From: Polyangiaceae bacterium UTPRO1
GTDB taxonomy: Bacteria > Desulfobacterota > Binatia > UTPRO1
Reading direction: 5' to 3'
Assembly (NCBI GenBank): GCA_002050235.1
Contig: MWST01000006.1
Coordinates: 62,001 to 126,000 of the forward strand
Length of the DNA: 64,000 bases
This document shows, in pieces, positions 33,397 to 41,591 of this stretch. The first letter of the stretch is position 1, and each line of letters opens with the position of its first letter. The notes below the pieces were generated by a model that searched no databases, was not told the DNA's origin, and worked only from the letters and a program-made list of their open reading frames with translations. The translations under genes and the position numbers were made by a program.

Positions 33397-35928
33397 GTGG
33401 CCGCTCCTCGCAACCGCAAGCACATCCTCGTCCCCGGCCCACCGACCGCCGAGGGGTACAGGCCGCACGGGCAGAAGATCGACGTCACCAAGCCCGCGCC
33501 GCCGGTGAGCCGCGCGAAGCACGGCAAGGCGCTCGAACGCGCGCTCAAGGCGGCCGTCGTCGAGGCCAACAAGCGCCGCAACGACGCTGGCATCGAGGTC
33601 CACGGCGCGGTGCCTGGGCTGTATGTGCAGTTCGAGAGTCGGCCCGGCGTGCCGCTCCAGGTGACGTCGCTCGAGGACTCGCGACAGGGCATCGAGGTCG
33701 TCGCCGTCAGCCACTCGACGACCGAGGAGCCCGAGCCCCGCCGTATCGAGCGCGCAACGGTGTTCGTGCCCGACGGCAAGGTGAAGTACTTCCTCAAGCG
33801 CTTCGAGAGCTACTCCAAGAAGGCGCCGAAGAAAGAACGCGAGCGGCGATACGAGGACATGCTCGACCCGGTGGCCGCGCTGCGGCTGGCGACGCTGCGC
33901 GGCCTATGGACCGACACCTTCGAGACCTACCCCGACGAGAGCGAGACGATCTGGTGGGAGGTTTGGCTTCGGCGCCAGGACGGAAACGAGCTCGCGCGCC
34001 TGATGGAGTTCGCGACTGTACAGGAGATCGAGGTCGCACCGCGGCGGCTCATGTTCGACGATCGCATCGTCACCCTCGTGCGCAGCTCGCCCGCGCAGCT
34101 CGCGGCGTCGATCGATGTGCTCAATGACGTGGCCGAGGTCCGCAAAGCCAAGGAGACCGCCACGGTCTTCGTCGACATGGGCCCCGAGGACCAGGGCGAA
34201 TGGGCCAAAGAACTGCGCGATCGCGTCACGCCGCCGTCGGCCGACGCGCCAGCAGTCTGCGTGCTCGACACCGGGGTCACGCGGGGGCACCCGTTACTCG
34301 AGGCCGCACTCGACGCCGACAACTGCCAAAGCTGCAACCCTGCGTGGGGTATCCATGACCACAGCGGACACGGCACCGAAATGGCCGGCCTCGTACTCTA
34401 CGGCGACCTCACGCCCGTCCTCGCCAGCACACAGAACGTCGCGCTCCGGCACCGGCTCGAATCAGTGAAGATCCTGCCGCCCGCTGGGCACTCCGCGAAC
34501 CCGCCCGACCTCTACGGTGCCGTCACCGCCGAAGCGGCGAGCCGCGCAGAGACCCAGGCTCCGGGGCGACGTCGCACCTTCTCGATGTCCATCGCTGCGA
34601 CAGACAAGCGCGATCGAGGGCAGCCCACTTCGTGGTCGGCGGCAGTCGATGCGCTCGCCGCCGGCCGCTCGTTCGACGCGAACACGAAGGGGCTCGACTA
34701 CCTCGACGAGAACGACGACTCCGCGCGACGCCTCTTCGTCCTCTGCGCCGGCAACATCGACGAGACCACGCTCTCCGTCGCTCACCTCGATCGCAGCGAC
34801 ACCGACCCCATCCATGACCCCGGCCAGGCGTGGAACGCGCTCACCGTCGGCGCCTTGACCGAGAAGGCCGTAATCAACGACCCGAAGTGGGCGAGCTGGC
34901 AGCCCGTCGCGCGACCGGGGGAGCTGTCGCCCTGGAGCACCACGGGCGTGACCTTCGCGGACGCGTGGCCCATCAAGCCCGACGTCGTATTCGAGGGCGG
35001 CAACGTCGTGAGGAACGCCGAGGGCGAGATCGACTTCCCGTGCCCAGACCTCTCGCTGCTCTCGACGTACTTCAAGCCCGCCGAGAAGTCATTCGTGCTG
35101 AGCTGGGCGACCAGCGCCGCGGCGGCGCAAGTAGCGCGCCTTGCAGCGCTCATCGCGGCCGAGTACCCGAGCTATTGGCCCGAGACGCTCCGCGGCCTCG
35201 TGGTCCACTCGGCGGAATGGTCCGCGCAGATGCAGACCCACCTGCGCGGCGCGAGCGGCAAGCGCGCCCGGGCGAAGCTCATCCAGCGCTATGGCTTCGG
35301 CGTGCCCAGCGCCGAGCGTGCCCTGCGGAGCGCCAACGATGCGCTCACCCTCGTCGCGCAGAGCAGTATCCGCCCGTTCGCCGAGGGCAAGATGCGCGAG
35401 CTGCACTTCTTCGATCTACCCTGGCCGCGCGACGTGCTCGCAGAGCTGGGTGCAACGCCGGTGCGCCTGCGTGTCACGCTCTCGTACTTCGTCGAGCCGA
35501 ACCCCGGCCGGCGCGGCTGGAAGAAGCGCCACCGCTACGCCTCGCACGGCCTGCGCTTCGACGTGAAGCGACCGACAGAGTCACTCGAGGAGTTCCACAA
35601 GCGCCTCAACAAGAAGGCGCTCGAGGAGGACGAGGCCAAGCCCGCCATCGGAGGCGACTCGCCGGAGTGGTACCTCGGCGAGCGGGCCCGCAACCGCGGC
35701 TCGCTCCACTCGGATATCCTCGCCGGCAACGCCGCCGACCTCGCCGAACGCGGCGTCATCGCCGTCTACCCGGTGAGCGGCTGGTGGAAGGACCAGCCGA
35801 AGCGCGATCGCAGCGACCTGGGCGCACGGTACGCGCTGGTCGTGTCCATCGAGACGCCAGGCGTCGAGACGGACATCTGGACGCCGGTCGCGCAGCAGGT
35901 CGGGGTGCCGGTCGTGGTGGAGATCTAA
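33397..35928 (+). CDS. IetS-like subtilisin-family (S8) protease
   Basis: This is an 843-aa cytoplasmic serine protease with no signal peptide. The subtilisin triad is intact: Asp291 (AVCVLDTGVTRGHPLL), His325 (DHSGHGTEMAGLVLYGD) and Ser573 (LSWATSAAAAQVARLAALIAAEYP). An N-terminal part of about 270 residues, including a charged segment near 130-150 (KKAPKKERERRYED), precedes the catalytic domain. A C-terminal beta-rich part of about 230 residues follows. Paired with the upstream AAA+ ATPase it forms the predicted IetAS antiphage module; the ATPase presumably controls or feeds the protease. Start GTG 33397. A 156-nt gap follows before the next operon. Confidence 0.8.
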   Translation: MAAPRNRKHILVPGPPTAEGYRPHGQKIDVTKPAPPVSRAKHGKALERALKAAVVEANKRRNDAGIEVHGAVPGLYVQFESRPGVPLQVTSLEDSRQGIEVVAVSHSTTEEPEPRRIERATVFVPDGKVKYFLKRFESYSKKAPKKERERRYEDMLDPVAALRLATLRGLWTDTFETYPDESETIWWEVWLRRQDGNELARLMEFATVQEIEVAPRRLMFDDRIVTLVRSSPAQLAASIDVLNDVAEVRKAKETATVFVDMGPEDQGEWAKELRDRVTPPSADAPAVCVLDTGVTRGHPLLEAALDADNCQSCNPAWGIHDHSGHGTEMAGLVLYGDLTPVLASTQNVALRHRLESVKILPPAGHSANPPDLYGAVTAEAASRAETQAPGRRRTFSMSIAATDKRDRGQPTSWSAAVDALAAGRSFDANTKGLDYLDENDDSARRLFVLCAGNIDETTLSVAHLDRSDTDPIHDPGQAWNALTVGALTEKAVINDPKWASWQPVARPGELSPWSTTGVTFADAWPIKPDVVFEGGNVVRNAEGEIDFPCPDLSLLSTYFKPAEKSFVLSWATSAAAAQVARLAALIAAEYPSYWPETLRGLVVHSAEWSAQMQTHLRGASGKRARAKLIQRYGFGVPSAERALRSANDALTLVAQSSIRPFAEGKMRELHFFDLPWPRDVLAELGATPVRLRVTLSYFVEPNPGRRGWKKRHRYASHGLRFDVKRPTESLEEFHKRLNKKALEEDEAKPAIGGDSPEWYLGERARNRGSLHSDILAGNAADLAERGVIAVYPVSGWWKDQPKRDRSDLGARYALVVSIETPGVETDIWTPVAQQVGVPVVVEI

Positions 35929-36084
35929 GAAGGCCGCAGCTAACATCCTCTAGCACCGCAGAGCCGCTAGTCGCGGTTCGGCCGCTCACTCCGCCGTGTT
36001 CCGACTGGGCTCGGCTCTTGTAGGCTCTCTCAGCCTGGAGCATCCTCGGCGGATGCCCAGGACCCACGCTTACCGAGCGGAGCC

Positions 36085-36297
36085 ATGCTGATGACAACCG
36101 CCGAGCCCTGGGTGTCGGTAGAGGATGTAGCGAAACACCTCGGGGTAGCGCGGGACTCCGTGTACCGCTGGATCGATTCGCGCGGGCTGCCCGCGCACAA
36201 GGTCGGCCGCATCTGGAAGTTCAAGCTGTCACAGGTAGACGCGTGGGTCGAAACAGGCGGCGCGAAAGCTGACGAGCAGGAGGGCGGTGATCGATGA
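36085..36297 (+). CDS. excisionase-type helix-turn-helix protein
   Basis: This 70-aa DNA-binding protein is of the MerR-like excisionase family: WVSVEDVAKHLGVARDSVYRWIDSRGLPAHKVGRIWKFKLSQVDAWVETGG. The helix-turn-helix covers about residues 10-32, followed by the winged hairpin. Its TGA overlaps the ATG of the large helicase by 4 nt, so it is translated with the defence operon and is probably its regulator or a DNA-targeting accessory. ATG 36091 is an alternative start. The 156 nt upstream hold a small hairpin (AGGCT-CTCTC-AGCCT, 36022-36036) but no clear promoter. Confidence 0.85.
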   Translation: MLMTTAEPWVSVEDVAKHLGVARDSVYRWIDSRGLPAHKVGRIWKFKLSQVDAWVETGGAKADEQEGGDR

Positions 36298-39200
36298 CCA
36301 CTGTTGCTGCGCCCGCGACACTCGACATCTTCGCACTCCGCGATGCCGTCATCGACGAGTACAAACACTTCGCCACGTCGTTCACGACGATACACGCGTC
36401 CGACATCAAGGCGCAGGTCGAAGCGATCTATGCCGAGGAGCGCTACTGGCCCGAAGCGCTCATCCAGATCAACCCGAGCTACAAGCGGACGGTCGACATC
36501 AAGACCCTGGTGGCTCAAGGCGTCCTCGATCCAACCTGCGCAGACATCTTCCAAATGAAAGGTGCTCCGCTCTCGCTCTACAAGCACCAGGAGCAGGCGA
36601 TCGCCCTCGCAGAGGCCGGTGAAAGCTACGTCGTCACGACGGGCACCGGCTCCGGCAAGTCGCTCTGCTTCTTCATCCCCATCGTCCACTGGGTACTGGT
36701 CGAGAAGCGCAAGCGCAGCCAGGCACGCACAAGCGCAATCATCATCTACCCAATGAACGCGCTCGCGAACTCGCAGCTCGAGGAGTTCGGGAAGTTCGTC
36801 GGCAACGTCGCCGGGGCGCCGCCCATCACTTTTGCCCGCTACACGGGCCAAGAAGACGCCGAAGAGCGCAAGCGCATCGCCGACAACCCGCCCGATATCC
36901 TGCTCACCAATTTCATGATGCTCGAGCTGCTCATGACGAGGCAGGACGAAGTCGACCGGCGCGTCATCGACAACTGCGTCGGCCTGCACTTCCTCGTCCT
37001 GGACGAGCTGCACACCTACCGCGGTCGCCAGGGCGCCGATGTCGCGCTCCTCGTGCGCCGCGTGCGTGAGCGCCTGAGCCCGGAGCACCTTCAGTGCATC
37101 GGCACCTCTGCAACGATGGCGAGCGAAGGCTCGCTTGAAGACAAGAGTCGCGTCGTTGCTCAGGTTGTCTCGAAATTGTTCGCGGCCTCCGTTTCCGAGA
37201 GCAACGTCATCGGCGAGACGCTCGAGCGCATCACCGACCCGTCGGCTAGCGCAGAGTCGGTGACGCCCGCCCTTGGCGCGGCCATCGATGCTGGCATCCC
37301 AAAGGCCATCACTAATGCTGAGCTGTCGAAGCATCCGCTGTCGATCTGGGTCGAGACCCGGCTCGGCGTGACTTTCTCGGAACTCGATCAACGTTGGGTC
37401 CGTGCCCGTCCGATGACGGTGACGGAGGCAGTTACGGCTCTGGCCGGCGCATCTGGTCGCCCCGAAGCGGCGTGCCGAGCGGCGCTCCGTAACCTGCTCC
37501 TGATTTCGAGCGTGCCGGAGAAGGACCGTACTCACGATGAGCAGTCAAGCGCTCGTAGCTTCTTCGCGTTCAAGCTGCACCAGTTCATCTCCGGAGCGGG
37601 GCACGCGTTCTCCACTCTGGAACCCGCCGGTCAGCGCACGGTCACCGTCGACGGGCAGCAGTTCCTTCCGAACCAGCCCGAGAAGCGCCTCTACCCGGTG
37701 CACTTCTGCCGTGAGTGCGGGCACGAGTACCATCCCGTTCGCCTCATCGACGATGATGGTAAGAGAATAGCTCTTCCGCGTAGCATCGACGATGCGCCGC
37801 CACCGACCGAGGACGACGCCCAGCCCGTAGATGGTGGCGACGGGGTCGAGCAGCTCGGCTTCGTCACTCTCCATCCGCTCGGTGACGCCGACTTCACCTT
37901 CGGCGATCGCGACGAGGACTTCCCGGAGAACTGGGTGGAGTACGACGCGGGCGGCAACGCGCGGCTGAAGCCCTACTATCGCGGCGCGCGCCCCTCGTCC
38001 CTGCGCATCGCACCCGATGGCCGCATCGGCGCGGGCGCCCGCGTCTGGTTCATTCCCGGCAAGTTTCGCTTCTGCCTCCGTTGTGGCCACACGCAAGGTG
38101 GCGCCGCACGCGACCGCACCCGCCTGGCGTCCCTCTCGGCCGAAGGTCGCAGCTCCGCGACTACCGTACTCGTCGCCAGCGTGCTGCGCTGGATGCATGG
38201 AGCGCAGTCGGGGCTCGATACCTACTCACGCAAGCTGCTCGGCTTCACCGACAACCGCCAAGACGCCGCTCTTCAGGCCGGACACTTCAACGATTTCCTA
38301 TTCGTCGGCCTCATTCGGGCTGGTTTCCTCGGCGCGCTCCGAGCGGCGGGGCCCCAAGGGCTGCGCAGCGCCGAGCTGGGCGTCGCCGTACAGCGGGCAC
38401 TTGGCTTCGATCGCGCTACAGAAGGTGTGCGCACCGAGTGGTTACAGGAGCCGAACCTCAAGGGTCTCAACCTGCAAGAAGCCGAGGGCACGCTCCGACA
38501 AGTCCTTGCCTACCGCGTCTGGTACGACCAGCGCCGAGGCTGGCGCTACACGAATCCGAACTTGGAACAGCTCGGACTCGTGCGCGTCGAGTACCTGGGG
38601 CTCGATGCGCTCGCCTCGGACCAAGAGGAGTTCGAGAACGCACATCCGCTACTGAAGCACGCGACACCCGAGGTGCGCTCCAACCTCTACCGCGAGCTGC
38701 TCGACCACCTGCGCAAGTGGATGGCGATCAAAAGCCAGGTGCTCGATGCGACCGTTCTCGAGCAGATGGTCGCGCGGGCGCACAGCCGCATTCGTACGCC
38801 CTGGGGTTTCAGCGCCGACGAGAAGCCGGGTGGTGCGCGATGGCTCATGGTGGACGCCCCGAAGCGCAAAGAGCACTCTCTGCGCGACTTCGATCTCATC
38901 GTCCGCGGCGGGTCACGCAGTGCGCTCGGCAGGACGCTGCGAGAGAGCCGCCTGTGGAACGGCAACGGCGCCGCGCGCAACCTCAAGTCGAAGGAGCTCG
39001 ACACGCTGATCGCCGGTCTGCTCCGCGCAGCAGCCGTTCATGGCCTCGTCTCCCAAGAAAACACGCCCTTCGATCAGCCGGGATGGCGTCTGAACGACGC
39101 TGCGGTGCTGTTTCGACTCGGTGAGCCCAACGCCAGTGTTCGCCCCTCGACGGAGAACGCCTTCTTCCGCGATCTCTACGGCAACCTCGCGGCGATGCTC

Positions 39201-41591
39201 AGCGCGGAGGTGCATCCGCTATTCGGCTTCGAGGCGCGCGAGCACACGGCACAGGTCGACGGTGAGCGGCGCGCCATTCGCGAGAAACGCTTTCGCTACG
39301 GCGACAAGGAGCGTGAGGAGCTCGAGTCCGAGAAGGCACGGCTTCGCGAGATCGGTGAGGCGAACCGCTTCCTCCCGGCGCTCTTCTGCTCTCCCACGAT
39401 GGAGCTCGGCGTCGACATCTCAGCGCTCAACGTCGTGCACATGCGCAACGTGCCGCCTACGCCCGCGAACTACGCGCAGCGGAGCGGTCGCGCTGGGCGC
39501 AGTGGCCACGCGGCGCTGGTCTTGACGTATGCATCCTCACAGAGTCCCCACGACCAGTATTTCTTCCGGGATCCCCGCGCGATGGTACATGGCGAGGTGA
39601 AGGCGCCGTTGCTCGATCTCGCCAATCGCGACCTGATCGACAGCCACCTGCAGGCGGTCTGGCTCTCGTGTGTCGAGACACCGCTCGACGCCAACATTGC
39701 GGAGTTGCTCGTGCTCGCTGAGCGGGAACGCCCTCTGCGCGAGGATTTGTTGTCGGCGATGCGCGAGGAGCGCACCCGGGTTCGCGCCGTCGAGCACATG
39801 CAGCGAGTGCTCGACCTCATCGCCGAGGAGCTCACGATGGAGAACGCTCCCTGGTATACCGGTCACGAGAACTACGCCCGGTCCATCGCGGACGCGGCAG
39901 TCGAGCGTTTCGACCAAGCCTTCGGCCGCTGGCGTGACCTCTTCACGGCGGCTGAGGAACAGCGCGACGCTGCCCGCCGCACGATGGACGACTACTCCAT
40001 GTCGTACGCCGAGAAGCGCGCGGCTCAGGGACGTCACGCGCAGGCCATCGATCAGCTCAATCTGCTCCAACGCGGCACGAGCAGTCTGTCGAGTGATTTC
40101 TACACCTACCGCTACCTGGCCACCGAGGGCTTCCTCCCCGGGTACAACTTCCCGCGCCTACCCCTCATGGCATACGTACCCGCGACGACGGACGGCCGAG
40201 GCAAGCAGACCTACCTGCAGCGCCCCCGCTTCCTGGCGCTGGCCGAGTTCGGACCTCGCAGCCTCGTCTACCATGAGGGACGCGCCTACCGGGTCGTGCG
40301 GGCGTTGCTCTCGCTAGGGCAGCGCGACACCGCTTCGCCCGACGTTCAGCTCCCGACCAAATCGGTGCGGATCTGCGCCCAGTGCGGCGCCGGCCATTTC
40401 GATAACCAGACTTCCATGTGTCACGCATGCGGTACTTCGCTCGGCACCGCCGAGATCGTGAACCATATCTACCGCATCGAGAACGTGGCCACGCAACCAG
40501 CCGAGCGGATCACGGCCAACGACGAGGAGCGGCAACGCCAGGGCTTCGAGCTGCAAACGACGTTCGCGTGGGCCGTTCGCGACCAAGAGCTCGATGTTCG
40601 CAACGCCATCGCCGCGGATGCGACGGGCGAGATCGTTCGCCTCGCGTACGGGCCGAGCGCAACGATCACCCGTTTGAACAAGGGCCTGCGCCGCCGGGCG
40701 GACAAGAAGACGCTCGGCTTCAAGATCGACCCGGTCTCGGGTTACTGGGCCAAGAACGCGGACGAGGACGACAACCAGGATCCGACCGCGTCACCCCGGC
40801 AGTGGATCGTCCCGAGCGTCCAGGACCATAAGAATGCGCTGCTCTTCACGCCCCAGGACGAGTCGTTGACCGAGACCACCATCACCACCCTGCAGCACGC
40901 ACTTCTGCGGGGTATCGAGGCTATCTTCCAGCTCGAGGAGGGCGAGATCCTCGCCGAGCCCATGCCCACGCGTGACCAGCGCAACGGCTTTCTCAGTTAC
41001 GAGGCCTCCGAAGGGGGCGCTGGTGTGCTGGCACGCCTGGTCTCCGAGCCCGCGCGCCTGGCCGCGGTCGCGCGCAAGGCCCTCCAAGTCATGCACTTCG
41101 ACCTCGCGGATGAGGGGCCGCTGCCGAGCAATGCGCACCAGCTCGTCGACCAGCCGAATACGGCGTGCGTCGCGGCCTGCTACCGCTGCCTGATGTCCTA
41201 CTACAACCAGCCCGATCACGAGCTCATCGATCGCAGGGACGAAGGCGCCCGCGCGATGCTGCTACGACTCGCCGCGGCGCAGGTGCAACCGAAAGCGCGG
41301 CAACCACGGCCGGTGGCGGCTGCAGCGCTGGCTGATGACGCAGGCGACTGGGCGAGCGAAGCGGCCGCGCGCGGCTTGCCGCCGGCCGATGCCGAGCCCC
41401 TGGCGATCGAAGGCGACTCCATCCCGCTGGTCTGGCGTCGGCACTACGTCGTTGCGCTCCAGGGTGAAGCGTCCGCCGAGTTGCTCGCGCGCCTCGATAA
41501 TCTCGGCTTCGAAGTCATTCGATTCGAAGCCCGTTCAAGCTGGCCGGCGGCCTTCGAGCGGCTGGCGGGTGTCTTGGGGAGGCCAGCATGA
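36294..41591 (+). CDS. YprA-family DEAD/DEAH helicase with DUF1998 (DruE/ARMADA-like)
   Basis: This 1765-aa superfamily-2 helicase is the core of the defence operon. Motif I TGTGSGKS lies at 116-123, motif II DELH at 237-240, and motif VI QRSGRAGR at 1062-1069 after PTMELGVDISALNVVHMRNVPP. Cysteine pairs suited to zinc occur at CRECGH (472), CLRCGH (594), CAQCG (near 1362) and CHACG (near 1376). The C-terminus has the DUF1998 signature NTACVAACYRCLMSYYNQPDHELID (near 1620). Size and layout match the giant helicases of Druantia (DruE) and ARMADA rather than the two-protein DrmA/DrmB of DISARM. It overlaps both neighbours by 4 nt. Confidence 0.82.
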   Translation: MTTVAAPATLDIFALRDAVIDEYKHFATSFTTIHASDIKAQVEAIYAEERYWPEALIQINPSYKRTVDIKTLVAQGVLDPTCADIFQMKGAPLSLYKHQEQAIALAEAGESYVVTTGTGSGKSLCFFIPIVHWVLVEKRKRSQARTSAIIIYPMNALANSQLEEFGKFVGNVAGAPPITFARYTGQEDAEERKRIADNPPDILLTNFMMLELLMTRQDEVDRRVIDNCVGLHFLVLDELHTYRGRQGADVALLVRRVRERLSPEHLQCIGTSATMASEGSLEDKSRVVAQVVSKLFAASVSESNVIGETLERITDPSASAESVTPALGAAIDAGIPKAITNAELSKHPLSIWVETRLGVTFSELDQRWVRARPMTVTEAVTALAGASGRPEAACRAALRNLLLISSVPEKDRTHDEQSSARSFFAFKLHQFISGAGHAFSTLEPAGQRTVTVDGQQFLPNQPEKRLYPVHFCRECGHEYHPVRLIDDDGKRIALPRSIDDAPPPTEDDAQPVDGGDGVEQLGFVTLHPLGDADFTFGDRDEDFPENWVEYDAGGNARLKPYYRGARPSSLRIAPDGRIGAGARVWFIPGKFRFCLRCGHTQGGAARDRTRLASLSAEGRSSATTVLVASVLRWMHGAQSGLDTYSRKLLGFTDNRQDAALQAGHFNDFLFVGLIRAGFLGALRAAGPQGLRSAELGVAVQRALGFDRATEGVRTEWLQEPNLKGLNLQEAEGTLRQVLAYRVWYDQRRGWRYTNPNLEQLGLVRVEYLGLDALASDQEEFENAHPLLKHATPEVRSNLYRELLDHLRKWMAIKSQVLDATVLEQMVARAHSRIRTPWGFSADEKPGGARWLMVDAPKRKEHSLRDFDLIVRGGSRSALGRTLRESRLWNGNGAARNLKSKELDTLIAGLLRAAAVHGLVSQENTPFDQPGWRLNDAAVLFRLGEPNASVRPSTENAFFRDLYGNLAAMLSAEVHPLFGFEAREHTAQVDGERRAIREKRFRYGDKEREELESEKARLREIGEANRFLPALFCSPTMELGVDISALNVVHMRNVPPTPANYAQRSGRAGRSGHAALVLTYASSQSPHDQYFFRDPRAMVHGEVKAPLLDLANRDLIDSHLQAVWLSCVETPLDANIAELLVLAERERPLREDLLSAMREERTRVRAVEHMQRVLDLIAEELTMENAPWYTGHENYARSIADAAVERFDQAFGRWRDLFTAAEEQRDAARRTMDDYSMSYAEKRAAQGRHAQAIDQLNLLQRGTSSLSSDFYTYRYLATEGFLPGYNFPRLPLMAYVPATTDGRGKQTYLQRPRFLALAEFGPRSLVYHEGRAYRVVRALLSLGQRDTASPDVQLPTKSVRICAQCGAGHFDNQTSMCHACGTSLGTAEIVNHIYRIENVATQPAERITANDEERQRQGFELQTTFAWAVRDQELDVRNAIAADATGEIVRLAYGPSATITRLNKGLRRRADKKTLGFKIDPVSGYWAKNADEDDNQDPTASPRQWIVPSVQDHKNALLFTPQDESLTETTITTLQHALLRGIEAIFQLEEGEILAEPMPTRDQRNGFLSYEASEGGAGVLARLVSEPARLAAVARKALQVMHFDLADEGPLPSNAHQLVDQPNTACVAACYRCLMSYYNQPDHELIDRRDEGARAMLLRLAAAQVQPKARQPRPVAAAALADDAGDWASEAAARGLPPADAEPLAIEGDSIPLVWRRHYVVALQGEASAELLARLDNLGFEVIRFEARSSWPAAFERLAGVLGRPA

